47,372 nt of DNA from Oscillospiraceae bacterium (GCA_003531585.1 DQFX01000054.1:1-47372); one strand, 5' to 3'; shown: positions 23,742 to 31,682, counted from the first letter of the stretch. Notes: generated from the sequence alone by a model not told the origin. Translations and numbers: made by a program.

Positions 23742-24563
23742 TTAAGAATCGGCTGTCACGTCCTGCACGTCGGCGTCGTTTGTGGAGATGGGTTCGTCTT
23801 TTTCCAGAATCACCGTGCTGAGGTCAATGTCGTCGTAGGTAATGCTCGACCAGCCCTTTGCGCTGAACATGCTGACTGTAAAGCTGTCAACATCGCGCCG
23901 CCAGCCGTTTTCATCAGGGATCCACAGATTCAGTACGACCATATCACCTTCAATTATCTTGAATTCGACCCCAGCCAGCTTGACTCCGGTCTTGTCCTCG
24001 TAGTATTTTCTCGCAAGCTGCGACAGGCGGCGGGCAGGGTAGAACGTGAAATTATCCGCTGAAACCCCGCTGAGGTAGGTCAATTCGTCCTGGGTTCCGA
24101 GAAATGTCATGTGAATAATGACAGTATCGTGATCGGTTCGTTCAAGTTCCGCCTGATATGGAGTCAGCTCCTCGCCAACGTACATTGTCATGCTGTCGCC
24201 GTTAATCGAGTAGGTGAAATCCACTCCCTCGGCGTCAGCCATGGGAATAAGCTTCCCGTGCAGACCGTCTGTGTTAAATATGTAGAAGTTTCCAGTATCG
24301 TCGGTGTACTCGGACGTGTAAACGCCTGGTGTGAAGTAGTCGGAAGGCTGTATGTTCAACCCCTTGAGCGGCTCCGCAGGGGAAAGCTCCTGCTCGTCAG
24401 GGGTGGGCTCCATCGTGCCGTTGAACGGTACTTCAACGGTTTCTTCGGCTGTTGGCATGTTCACGTGTTCCTCAGTGCCTGGCTGAACTTCTGAAAACTC
24501 ATTGTTCATGCTGCATGAGCAAAGAAATAACAGCGGAAGGACTGAAAGCGGTTTGAATTTCAT
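23742..24563 (-). CDS. Lipoprotein of unknown function (273 aa)
   Basis: A lipoprotein signal ends near Cys17 (FLCSC). An acidic Pro/Thr/Glu-rich spacer (about 18-65) leads to a folded region with YFTPGVYTSEYTDDTGNFYIF and a C-terminal part (ARKYYEDKTGVKL, VVLNLWIPDENGW). The second half looks like a small alpha/beta extracellular domain. I do not recognise the family. It is a single-gene unit with its own likely promoter. Confidence 0.75.
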   Translation of the reverse strand: MKFKPLSVLPLLFLCSCSMNNEFSEVQPGTEEHVNMPTAEETVEVPFNGTMEPTPDEQELSPAEPLKGLNIQPSDYFTPGVYTSEYTDDTGNFYIFNTDGLHGKLIPMADAEGVDFTYSINGDSMTMYVGEELTPYQAELERTDHDTVIIHMTFLGTQDELTYLSGVSADNFTFYPARRLSQLARKYYEDKTGVKLAGVEFKIIEGDMVVLNLWIPDENGWRRDVDSFTVSMFSAKGWSSITYDDIDLSTVILEKDEPISTNDADVQDVTADS

Positions 24564-24597
24564 TGAAAACGCTCCTATTCGGAAATGATATGAATAT

Positions 24598-24626
24598 AGT
24601 CTATCATATTTTGATTATAAAGTCAA
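24598..24626 (-). promoter_or_regulatory. Probable promoter of the lipoprotein gene
   Basis: On the minus strand, TTGACT (24626-24621) and TAGACT (24603-24598) are 17 bp apart, about 35 nt before the ATG. The -10 box is poor. Confidence 0.5.
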
Positions 24627-24659
24627 TCTGAAATCTGACTTTGTGCGACATGGTTCCCC

Positions 24660-24688
24660 TTGACCCTATGTTCCAGAAAATGTATAAT
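24660..24688 (+). promoter_or_regulatory. Promoter of mntP-lrgAB
   Basis: TTGACC (24660-24665) and TATAAT (24683-24688) are 17 bp apart, with an extended TG before the -10 box. The leader is only about 32 nt, too short for a yybP-ykoY manganese riboswitch. Confidence 0.8.
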
Positions 24689-24726
24689 CAATATGAATAC
24701 AAACTCATGGACAGGGGGGAATACAT

Positions 24727-25290
24727 ATGGGAGCAGCAGGGGTAATGCTACTTGCAGCGGGGCTTTCAATGGACGCATTCGCGGTGTCGGTGTGCAAGGG
24801 GCTGTCGCTCGGGAAGATCAGGCTGAAGGATATGTTCATTGTAGGAGCGTGGTTCGGGATTTTTCAGGCGGTAATGCCGCTTATCGGTTTTCTTCTGGGG
24901 ACTACGCTTTCGAGATTCGTTCAGGAAGTAGATCACTGGATAGCCTGCGGACTTCTTGTGCTGATTGGCGGAAACATGGTTCGCGAGGCGCTCAGCAGGG
25001 AAGAGGAGGAGCTTCCTCCGCCGTCGCTTGATCCGAAGAGCATGTTTCTTCCGGCGCTTGCTACCAGCATTGACGCACTAGCGGTCGGCGTGACGTTCGC
25101 GTTCCTGGACGCGCCGGTCGGGATTTGCGCGGCAGTTATAGGCGCAGTAACATTTACGATGTCTGCGGCGGGTGTTAAACTCGGCAGCGTGTGGGGCGCG
25201 AAATATAAATCAAAGGCAGAGCTTGCCGGAGGTATCACGCTTGTAATACTGGGACTGAAAATACTGGCAGAGGGTCTTGGCTGGATCTGA
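24727..25290 (+). CDS. mntP: Manganese efflux pump MntP (187 aa)
   Basis: MntP exports Mn(II) across the membrane. The protein has about six hydrophobic segments and the two repeated family motifs: AGLSMDAFAVSVCKGLS near the N-terminus and ATSIDALAVGVTFAF at about 117-133. The acidic residues in these motifs are needed for transport. Length is normal. ATG 24727 has a G-rich ribosome binding site (CAGGGGGGA). LrgA starts 40 nt later. Confidence 0.93.
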   Translation: MGAAGVMLLAAGLSMDAFAVSVCKGLSLGKIRLKDMFIVGAWFGIFQAVMPLIGFLLGTTLSRFVQEVDHWIACGLLVLIGGNMVREALSREEEELPPPSLDPKSMFLPALATSIDALAVGVTFAFLDAPVGICAAVIGAVTFTMSAAGVKLGSVWGAKYKSKAELAGGITLVILGLKILAEGLGWI

Positions 25291-25330
25291 GCCGTTAATA
25301 TAAAGAACAAAAGAACACAGGAGATAAAAA

Positions 25331-25696
25331 ATGAAGTACATAAGACAATTTGGAATAATTCTGCTGATAACATTTATCGGCGAGATAATGCACGAGCTAA
25401 TCCCGATACCGGTACCCGCGGGTATATACGGTATCGTTCTGCTTTTCACCGGGCTGAAAACCGGAATAGTCCCGCTGTCCGAGGTCAAGGACGCTTCCAA
25501 GTTCCTGATACAGATAATGCCGCTGATGTTCATTCCGGCGGCGGTGGGACTTATTGACACATGGGAAGTGCTTTCTCCTTCCTGGCTGCAGTTCGTGATC
25601 GTTACCGTTGTAACTACCGTAGTGGTAATGGCGGTTTCCGGACTTGCAACACAGGCAGTGATCAGACTTCGCAGTAGAAAGGCGGAAAACAAATGA
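25331..25696 (+). CDS. lrgA: LrgA/CidA-family holin-like protein (121 aa)
   Basis: Four predicted membrane helices and the CidA/LrgA pattern: IGEIMHELIPIPVPAGIYG, PLSEVKDASKFLI, and MPLMFIPAAVGLIDTW. With LrgB it forms a membrane complex linked to pyruvate uptake in some Firmicutes and to control of murein hydrolases in Staphylococcus. The gene overlaps lrgB by 4 nt and lies 40 nt after mntP, sharing its promoter. No LytTR or LytSR genes are near. Confidence 0.92.
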   Translation: MKYIRQFGIILLITFIGEIMHELIPIPVPAGIYGIVLLFTGLKTGIVPLSEVKDASKFLIQIMPLMFIPAAVGLIDTWEVLSPSWLQFVIVTVVTTVVVMAVSGLATQAVIRLRSRKAENK

Positions 25697-26385
25697 GTGA
25701 GTTTCTTTCAAATTCGGCATATTTCGGCGTACTTGTCAGCCTTGTGAGTTACTGGCTTGGAGCAATACTGAAAAAGAAATTCAAGTCCCCGCTGATAAAT
25801 CCGCTGCTTATTTCAATAGTTCTGACTATACCAGCTCTGCTGCTTCTTCACATCGACTACAGCACCTACTACGAGGGCGCAAAGTACCTTGCATGGCTGC
25901 TTACTCCGGCTACGGTCGCGCTTGCAGTTCCGCTGTACGAGCAGTTCGAGCTGCTGAAACACAATGCGGCAGCGGTCATCGTCGGGATTCTCGCAGGCGT
26001 TCTCTCGAGCCTTGGCTCGGTTCTGGGACTTGCGGCGCTGTTCGGATTTTCGCACGAGGAATACATCACATTCCTGCCGAAGTCGATAACCACCGCGATC
26101 GGCATGGGAGTTTCAGAGGAGCTGGGCGGGATTGTATCCATCACGGCAGGAGTAATAATCATCACCGGCGTGCTCGGAAATATTCTTGCCGAAGTAGTGC
26201 TGAAAGTGTTCAGGATAACCGAACCGGTAGCCAAGGGCATAGCGCTAGGAACCTCGGCGCACGCGATAGGCACGGCAAAAGCGATGGAGCTCGGCGAGGC
26301 AGAAGGCGCAATGAGCAGTCTTTCAATTGCAGTCTCCGGTATAATTACGGTTGCCGGAGCGGCGCTTTTCGCAAACCTCTATTAA
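25693..26385 (+). CDS. lrgB: LrgB-family membrane protein (230 aa)
   Basis: About seven hydrophobic segments and the LrgB motifs: PLINPLLISI near the N-terminus, LPKSITTAIGMGVSEELGG in the middle, and GTSAHAIGTAKAMELGE near the end. It pairs with LrgA. Its start overlaps the lrgA stop by ATGA. A bidirectional terminator follows. Confidence 0.93.
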   Translation: MSEFLSNSAYFGVLVSLVSYWLGAILKKKFKSPLINPLLISIVLTIPALLLLHIDYSTYYEGAKYLAWLLTPATVALAVPLYEQFELLKHNAAAVIVGILAGVLSSLGSVLGLAALFGFSHEEYITFLPKSITTAIGMGVSEELGGIVSITAGVIIITGVLGNILAEVVLKVFRITEPVAKGIALGTSAHAIGTAKAMELGEAEGAMSSLSIAVSGIITVAGAALFANLY

Positions 26386-26390
26386 TTAAA

Positions 26391-26424
26391 AAGCGGCTGA
26401 TGAATTCAGCCGCTTATATTTTTT
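26391..26424. terminator. Bidirectional terminator between lrgB and the EAL gene
   Basis: A 10-bp perfect stem (26391-26400 with 26406-26415) and a 5-nt loop. T-rich runs follow it on both strands (TATATTTTTT on plus, TTTTTAATTAAT on minus). Confidence 0.85.
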
Positions 26425-28096
26425 ATCCTGCTGCGCTTTCGAGCTTCTGTTCGAATTCCTTAACCGGAAGCGGTCTGTCGAAATAAAAACCCTGCGCAAG
26501 GTAGCACTTGCAGTCCTTGAGCAGCTTTACCTGCTCGGCGGTTTCGACGCCTTCCACGATGCATTCCAGACCAAGATCCTGCGACATCGTAATGATATGC
26601 CGAAGCATTTTTACCTTAGAGGGATCATTGTCCTCTTCTTCCTGGGTAGGAAGGAAGCTCTTGTCAATTTTCAGGACATTCCATGGCATCTCACGGATAA
26701 GGTTCAGCGATGAGTAACCAACACCGAAATCGTCCACGGAAGTGCTGATGTCCTGCTCCCTGAGACCGTAAACTATCTTCTTCAGTTCCTTATAGTCTAC
26801 GTCCGTGGTAGTTTCAGTCAGTTCGATTTCAATGAAGTGGTGCGGAACTTTGTACTTATCAATGATCCTGAGGATAGACTCAAGCAGATCCTCGTCCCCG
26901 AGGTGAAGCCTTGAAAGATTTACCGAAACCTTCACAGCCTCGCGGCCCTCGTCGAGCCAGCGTCGGATATCGCGGCAGACATGATCCAGCATGTAGAAAT
27001 CCAGCGTGCATATCGCCTTGCTGCCTTCAAGAACAGGGATAAACTCGCCAGGCGAAATAACCTTTCCGTTTCTGAACCATCTGCATAGTGCTTCAGCGCC
27101 GGCAAGCTGATAGTTGTTAAGCTGCGTTTTCGGCTGATAAAACACCTTGAATTCCTCGTTCTCAATTGCGCTCGGGAACATCATTTCGATTTCTTTTACA
27201 TGTGTCTGGTGCTGCATTATCTCATCATCGTAGAACAGGAAGGGCCGCTTGTAAACGCTCTTGGCAAGCTGGTAAGCAGTGCTGATCCTGTCCATGACAT
27301 CAGTTGCGCTTTCAGTGGCCTCGGGTATCATATAATAGCCCGCTGTGGTGGTAACGGTGACAGCTTCTTCGTCATTGAATGTAATCGGCATTCCGGAGAG
27401 GTAGTTCTTTATTATATTAAGGTTGTCCTTTTTGAACAGTACGACAAAGTTGTCTCCGCCGACTCTGCAAATGCATTCCTCGTATAGAATTTTCTCCTGT
27501 ATGCCATGTATGAACTGCTTCATGATGTTGGTCGCGCAGTCCCTGCCGAAGCGGTCATTGATGGAGGAAAAATGCTTGATATTAAAATAAACGCCGCCAA
27601 ATTCCCCGATCCGTCCCTGCCTGATGAGATTTTTGACGGTTGCAAGGAAGAAGGTAAGGGGATAGACCATCAAATCGTTGTCAAACATTGAAAGATCTTT
27701 TGCAATAGTGGAGGCATAACTGCGGTCGCAGAACGTGTAAATAAGCTTTTCAAAGGCTTCAATCTGCTGAACTTCCTCGTCTGACCAGTCTTGGCCGGAT
27801 TTACTCTGCATAAAACTGTAGTTCGCTTTACATGCGCGCACGTTGTTTTCAGTAAATTTCAGAACCCGTGTACTATCAGCATTCCCGTCGTCATAATATA
27901 TGTGCGGAGCGCTTTTGATTATCGCGGAGTCGCATGTTGAGTCAAAAACGGCGGACGATATACGGGATATTCTCAGGAATTTGCATATTGGCTCCAGTAT
28001 CTTATTGAATGCGGGGTCGCGGTACTGTTCTATCTTCTCCCCTTCGATGATAAACTCATTAAGAAGCCTTGAATAAGCTTTGTAATCAAATATCAT
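26423..28096 (-). CDS. c-di-GMP phosphodiesterase with degenerate GGDEF domain and intact EAL domain (557 aa)
   Basis: Residues 1 to about 145 are an unrecognised, GAF-like input region. Residues about 150-290 are a GGDEF domain whose signature is GGDNF (213-217). It has also lost the usual Asp in its first motif (FNIKHFSSIND), so it should not make c-di-GMP. Residues about 300-557 form an EAL domain with the expected catalytic set: Glu335 (EAL), Asn393, Glu425, Asp455/Asp456 (DDFG), Lys476, Glu515 and Gln535. It should cleave c-di-GMP in the cytoplasm. Its ATG shares one base with the stop of the PocR gene (TGATG), and GGAGGTG lies upstream, so the two proteins are translated together. Confidence 0.9.
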   Translation of the reverse strand: MIFDYKAYSRLLNEFIIEGEKIEQYRDPAFNKILEPICKFLRISRISSAVFDSTCDSAIIKSAPHIYYDDGNADSTRVLKFTENNVRACKANYSFMQSKSGQDWSDEEVQQIEAFEKLIYTFCDRSYASTIAKDLSMFDNDLMVYPLTFFLATVKNLIRQGRIGEFGGVYFNIKHFSSINDRFGRDCATNIMKQFIHGIQEKILYEECICRVGGDNFVVLFKKDNLNIIKNYLSGMPITFNDEEAVTVTTTAGYYMIPEATESATDVMDRISTAYQLAKSVYKRPFLFYDDEIMQHQTHVKEIEMMFPSAIENEEFKVFYQPKTQLNNYQLAGAEALCRWFRNGKVISPGEFIPVLEGSKAICTLDFYMLDHVCRDIRRWLDEGREAVKVSVNLSRLHLGDEDLLESILRIIDKYKVPHHFIEIELTETTTDVDYKELKKIVYGLREQDISTSVDDFGVGYSSLNLIREMPWNVLKIDKSFLPTQEEEDNDPSKVKMLRHIITMSQDLGLECIVEGVETAEQVKLLKDCKCYLAQGFYFDRPLPVKEFEQKLESAAG

Positions 28097-29343
28097 CAGG
28101 AAGCACCTCCCTCTATCTTCAGTTGCGGAATTGTAAACTCAATAGTTACACTGCCGCCGCTTCGGAATATATCAAAAGTCCCGGACATAGCACGAATCTG
28201 TGTTCTGACGATACTGAGCGCAAGCTCTGACATCGTTTCCGCGTAGTATTCCTCGTCGGAAGTAATGATATTCCTGATTTTGTCTATCTGTTCATCGGAT
28301 AATTCCGCACTTTCACTGCAAAGCTGGATCTTGAGCATTTCAGCATAACCACGCTTATAGGACGAAATACCCAGCTGCAGCGACTTGCCGCCGTTTTCGG
28401 TGAACAATGCTGCAAATTTATCAATCAGCTGACAAATTCCGCCTGCGTCGCCGAGCAGTATCTCAGGAATTTTCTGTTCAATTTCAAGCGAAATCGAAGC
28501 GGAGTCCGCTTTCTGGTTAAGGCTGTCCGTGATGGCTGAGAAAACTTTGCGTGGAGCGTATTCTTCCTCGCTCATTCTGAATCGTCTGCCGATCATCTGG
28601 AGGTAGGCAATAGAATCACGAATCATCTCAGAAGCGCCGGCTCCGCGGCTGGTAATCATTTCTAGAGCACGCTTCATCTCGTCCGGGTCGCCCGAGTCCA
28701 GAGCTTCTTTTGCAGTGTCCATGTAATCAAGCGTAATGCTTGTCATATCCGAGGTGAGGCTCATTATGTAGTCGGACTGCGACCGCGCCGCAAGTTCCAT
28801 GCTCTTGCTGTTTTCAATTTCGGAGCAGTTATGCAGCGCCATCGACGACAGAGCCTTCGATATATCGAAAAGCAGTTTTGCCGAGCGTTCAACATTACTG
28901 CGCGGCATACGCTTAATTGCGCTCAGCGATTCAATATACGCATCAGGATCAATGCCGTATTCTAACGCCTTTCTCCGGCAGAAATCTGCGTCTGGCTCGT
29001 CAGTGAGCACCTGACCTCCAACGAAGCAGCCTATCATCTTTCCGTTCAGCATGATAGGCGCGGAAAAATCCACAAGCCCGGAGTGACACGTGTAAACCGA
29101 GGGCAGCCCGGTTTCCATAGCCTGGGCAGCTCCCATTTTATCGCAGTTGAAGCAGTTCTTGCACCCTGCTTCTGTGATTCGTATAAGGTCGGTGCAGAAA
29201 TGGGTAAAATTGCTTCCAGCAGTAACAGGAACTCCCTCAGCGTCCGTAGTGATTGACGCCATGCCGGAATACTCCGAAAATGCGTCCTGAATCTGCTGGA
29301 GTATATTCGGTTTAATGAGTTCTGTCAATGTGTAGTTCTGCAC
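28096..29343 (-). CDS. PocR-domain sensor with a pseudo-histidine-kinase half (415 aa)
   Basis: The N-terminal 165 residues match the PocR ligand-binding domain: a Cys cluster (Cys50, Cys61, Cys64, Cys67, Cys86), TCHSGLVDFSAPI and GGQVL. The rest follows the outline of a sensor kinase without its active residues. Where SHEMRTP would stand, the sequence is TSDMTSI. The N box is lost (DKFAALFTEN), and only the final part (ALSIVRTQIRAMSGTF, VTIEFTIPQL) resembles a kinase C-terminus. I chose GTG 29343 because AGGAGG lies 9 nt upstream and QNYTLTELI fits the usual PocR start; an ATG at 29391 lacks a ribosome binding site. It probably relays a ligand signal to the coupled EAL protein. Confidence 0.8.
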   Translation of the reverse strand: MQNYTLTELIKPNILQQIQDAFSEYSGMASITTDAEGVPVTAGSNFTHFCTDLIRITEAGCKNCFNCDKMGAAQAMETGLPSVYTCHSGLVDFSAPIMLNGKMIGCFVGGQVLTDEPDADFCRRKALEYGIDPDAYIESLSAIKRMPRSNVERSAKLLFDISKALSSMALHNCSEIENSKSMELAARSQSDYIMSLTSDMTSITLDYMDTAKEALDSGDPDEMKRALEMITSRGAGASEMIRDSIAYLQMIGRRFRMSEEEYAPRKVFSAITDSLNQKADSASISLEIEQKIPEILLGDAGGICQLIDKFAALFTENGGKSLQLGISSYKRGYAEMLKIQLCSESAELSDEQIDKIRNIITSDEEYYAETMSELALSIVRTQIRAMSGTFDIFRSGGSVTIEFTIPQLKIEGGAS

Positions 29344-29408
29344 TCGAAACCGCCTCCTTAGCCGTCTGTTATTCTGCTCGTATGATTCCATTTAAACCAT
29401 CTAAAATT

Positions 29409-29437
29409 ATTGTATCATTTTTAACTCTTTTTGTCAA
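29409..29437 (-). promoter_or_regulatory. Promoter of the PocR-EAL operon
   Basis: On the minus strand, TTGACA (29437-29432) and TACAAT (29414-29409) are 17 bp apart. The start near 29402 gives a leader of about 59 nt to GTG 29343. Confidence 0.8.
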
Positions 29438-29522
29438 GCAAAGTTGATGTAAAAAACAATTCTTAAAATTAATTAAGAAGATGTAATACTTCGTCTTTTT
29501 TCATAAAAATACGCAAAAGCCC

Positions 29523-29551
29523 TTGTAATTTCGACGTTGTTGTGATAAAAT
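29523..29551 (+). promoter_or_regulatory. Promoter of the CorA-type gene
   Basis: TTGTAA (29523-29528) and TAAAAT (29546-29551) are 17 bp apart. The predicted start near 29558 leaves a leader of about 165 nt before the chosen CorA start. Confidence 0.55.
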
Positions 29552-29586
29552 AAAAATATATGAGATCAATTAAAGGCGGTGAAAAC

Positions 29587-29700
29587 ATGAGCGCTGACCC
29601 GGGGTCGTACCAAACGCACCTATATATCCGAATTGGACTGGAAAATAAACAGCACCGGGGCGGCAGCTACAGAGCATTCCGGGCTGTATCATGCGTGTAA
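29587..29700 (+). CDS. Possible 37-codon leader ORF upstream of the CorA-type gene
   Basis: ATG 29587 is preceded by AAAGGCGGTG about 6 nt upstream and runs 37 codons to TAA 29698-29700. It ends 25 nt before the chosen start of the CorA-type gene and is in a different frame. The peptide (MSADPGSYQTHLYIRIGLEN at its start) matches nothing I know. It may be a leader peptide controlling the ion channel, as corL and mgtL do in Salmonella, or it may be a chance ORF. Confidence 0.35.
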   Translation: MSADPGSYQTHLYIRIGLENKQHRGGSYRAFRAVSCV

Positions 29701-29725
29701 AAGCAGGCAAAAGGAAGTGCTTCAA

Positions 29726-30673
29726 TTGGTCAAATATTACAGAAACATAGAAAATCATCTCTGCGAGATAGAAAAAGCCGAAGCGGGCTGCTGGATATCG
29801 GTAATCAACCCGACTGAAACGGAAATTTCCGACCTTGAGGATGATCTCGGAATTGACAGAGACTATGTACGCGCCGCCCTCGATGAGGAAGAGCCGTCAC
29901 GAATCGAAGCCGACGACGGAGTTACGCTGATAGTCGTTGATTACCCAGTCGCCGAGACCGACAACAACCCCGACCGTACGCTTCTGTATTCAACAACGCC
30001 TATGTCAATTATCATCACTGATAAGAATGTCGTGACAGTAAGCGCGAAGGAGAATTCCGTTGTGGAGGACATCTCAAAGGGCGTTGTGAAGGGGATACAG
30101 ACAAATCTCAAGACGCGTTTCGTATTCACGATACTGCTTCGTATCGCGGCAAGATATTTGCAGTACCTGAAACAGATCGACAAGATACAGAGTTACGTTG
30201 AAGGCACTCTGCACAAATCAATGCACAATAAGGGACTTATCCAGCTTCTCGGGCTGGAAAAGTCGCTGGTCTTTTTCTCGACATCGCTCAAAGCAAACGA
30301 GGCTGTGCTTGAGAAGCTGATGCGAGGCAGGTACATCAAGCTGTACGAGGAAGACCAGGACCTCCTGGACGATGTGCTTATAGAGGTCCGTCAGGCGATA
30401 GAGATGACGAATATCTATTCAAACATTCTCAGCACCACGATGGATACATTTGCAAGTATAATCTCGAACAATCTGAACATTGTCATGAAGCGCATGACAA
30501 CACTGACGATAATCATTGCAGTGCCTACCATAGTTTTCAGCTTCTACGGCATGAACCTCGGGGAAGCCGCAAACGGACTTCCGCTTGCAAACATATGGTT
30601 CCCGCTGCTGTTGAGCGCGGTTCTTGCAGTCGGCGTGGGATTCATCATTAATATAACTCAGAAATTCAAATAA
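29726..30673 (+). CDS. CorA-family divalent metal ion channel (315 aa)
   Basis: CorA proteins are pentameric channels for Mg(II) or related ions. The N-terminal cytoplasmic domain (GCWISVINPTETEI, DEEEPSRIE, LLYSTTPMSIII) is followed by a long stalk helix and two C-terminal membrane helices. The selectivity motif YGMN follows the first helix. I chose TTG 29726 because AAGGAAG lies 8 nt upstream and VKYYRN is where relatives start; the frame stays open further upstream but without a credible start. Mg, Co or other specificity cannot be told. A terminator follows directly. Confidence 0.85.
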   Translation: MVKYYRNIENHLCEIEKAEAGCWISVINPTETEISDLEDDLGIDRDYVRAALDEEEPSRIEADDGVTLIVVDYPVAETDNNPDRTLLYSTTPMSIIITDKNVVTVSAKENSVVEDISKGVVKGIQTNLKTRFVFTILLRIAARYLQYLKQIDKIQSYVEGTLHKSMHNKGLIQLLGLEKSLVFFSTSLKANEAVLEKLMRGRYIKLYEEDQDLLDDVLIEVRQAIEMTNIYSNILSTTMDTFASIISNNLNIVMKRMTTLTIIIAVPTIVFSFYGMNLGEAANGLPLANIWFPLLLSAVLAVGVGFIINITQKFK

Positions 30674-30674
30674 A

Positions 30675-30702
30675 AAAAGCCGGGCTGTGAAGTCCGGCTT
30701 TT
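30675..30702 (+). terminator. Terminator after the CorA-type gene
   Basis: AAAAGCCGG (30675-30683) pairs with CCGGCTTTT (30694-30702), and the stem is extended inward by a G-T pair and CT/AG. It can also act on the converging YdbC transcript. Confidence 0.8.
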
Positions 30703-30718
30703 GATATGCGGGTGCGAA

Positions 30719-30955
30719 TCACTCGAAGGAATCTTCCTCGTCTCTTGCGTTGAACAGCTCAACCAGCTTCTGCATTTCTTCCTCGGTCATGGAAATGCCC
30801 TTGCTCATGCGGGTGTGATCTGCGTTCCAGTCGCGGATATCGTATTTGGGCTCGCGCTCGTTCCAGCTAACTAGATTCAGCTCGCGGGTCCAACCCTTTG
30901 CGTTTTCGGAGATTACTCCGAGTTCCTTTGTGATCTCAAATGTGATTTCAGCCAT
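30719..30955 (-). CDS. YdbC-type PC4-like single-stranded nucleic acid binding protein (78 aa)
   Basis: The sequence ISENAKGWTRELNLVSWN followed by PKYDIRDWNADH and MSKGISMTEEE matches the bacterial PC4-like family (YdbC of Lactococcus). That protein is a dimer that binds single-stranded DNA. Length is normal. The ATG lies one base after the stop of the metallophosphoesterase homologue, so the two are translated in one unit. Its place in transcription or repair in this organism is unknown. Confidence 0.88.
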   Translation of the reverse strand: MAEITFEITKELGVISENAKGWTRELNLVSWNEREPKYDIRDWNADHTRMSKGISMTEEEMQKLVELFNARDEEDSFE

Positions 30956-30956
30956 T

Positions 30957-31682
30957 TCAGTTCTCCTTGTCTGTATTTTTCGGGTGCTTCGGCTCCCGTT
31001 TCTTTTTGATCCTGGTTTCGTCCGCGACTACGATCTGGTCGTAAACCGCGTAATATTTCGGCGGAATAAGCTTGTTGAGGTGCAGCTTCCCGAAAAACCA
31101 CCGTTCAAAGCTGATTTTTTCGTAAACGTCGTTCAGATAAGTGTTGATGTGGTTTCGGTCGCCGCTGTTTTGGTCGAGGAAGTCGTGAAGCTTTGACGGC
31201 GGTTCATATGTCACAACAAAATCCACTTTGTTCTCGGCTTCCGCGAGATTCCGCAGACCTTCCTCAAGCTCATGCTCGGACGGTATTTCGCGCTTCCACC
31301 AGTTTTCGCCTTCGATGAGGTCGACCATATCGTCGCTCTGACCTCCGCCGAAAGCAAAAACCGTTTTTTCAGCGATGTTAAAAACTTGTCCGCGCATCAG
31401 CTGCCGGAGCCTTCCGGAGATCGGACGCGTTTTTCCTCCGCACCATTCCTCTACGGGATAGGATTCCAGCAGGTCGTAGTTATCATGCGAGCCTTCCACG
31501 AACAGCACATTGTATGGAAGCTTCCCGATTTTCTTCAGTATCTTCCGTTCAGCCTGTGTGCCTTCCCAGATAAATCCGAAATCCCCGCATACAATCAGCG
31601 CGTCGTTCTTTTTAAGCTTCCGGAGCAACGGTGACTTGAATCGAGAGAAATCGCCGTGGATATCTCCGGTTATGTAAATCAT
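30957..31682 (-). CDS. Metallophosphoesterase homologue missing several metal ligands (241 aa)
   Basis: The calcineurin-like fold is clear: TGDIHGD (Asp7, His9), VCGDFGF (Asp34), and the spacing to the later motifs. Key residues differ. GNHE/D is GSHD (Ser65 in place of Asn). The TH motif is TY (Tyr159 in place of His). GHxH is GKLH (Lys199 in place of His). These residues normally bind the two metals and the phosphate, so catalysis is doubtful. The C-terminus is a Lys/Arg-rich tail (about 225-241). It is the first gene of a two-gene unit with the PC4-like protein. Family membership is secure; function is open. Confidence 0.85.
   Translation of the reverse strand: MIYITGDIHGDFSRFKSPLLRKLKKNDALIVCGDFGFIWEGTQAERKILKKIGKLPYNVLFVEGSHDNYDLLESYPVEEWCGGKTRPISGRLRQLMRGQVFNIAEKTVFAFGGGQSDDMVDLIEGENWWKREIPSEHELEEGLRNLAEAENKVDFVVTYEPPSKLHDFLDQNSGDRNHINTYLNDVYEKISFERWFFGKLHLNKLIPPKYYAVYDQIVVADETRIKKKREPKHPKNTDKEN

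Larger units (their letters stand above)
29344..29725. other. Divergent intergenic region, 382 bp
   Basis: This gap holds the promoter of the PocR-EAL pair (minus), a promoter toward the CorA-type gene (plus), and a possible 37-codon leader ORF at 29587-29700; each is listed separately. The AT-rich stretch 29440-29520 shows nothing else. Confidence 0.55.

Noticed and set aside
24689..24726. yybP-ykoY manganese riboswitch before mntP
   Set aside because: The predicted leader is about 32 nt, too short for this riboswitch.
29633..29725. N-terminal extension of the CorA-type protein from TTG 29633
   Set aside because: The extra 31 residues have no ribosome binding site and no likeness to the family, while TTG 29726 has both.
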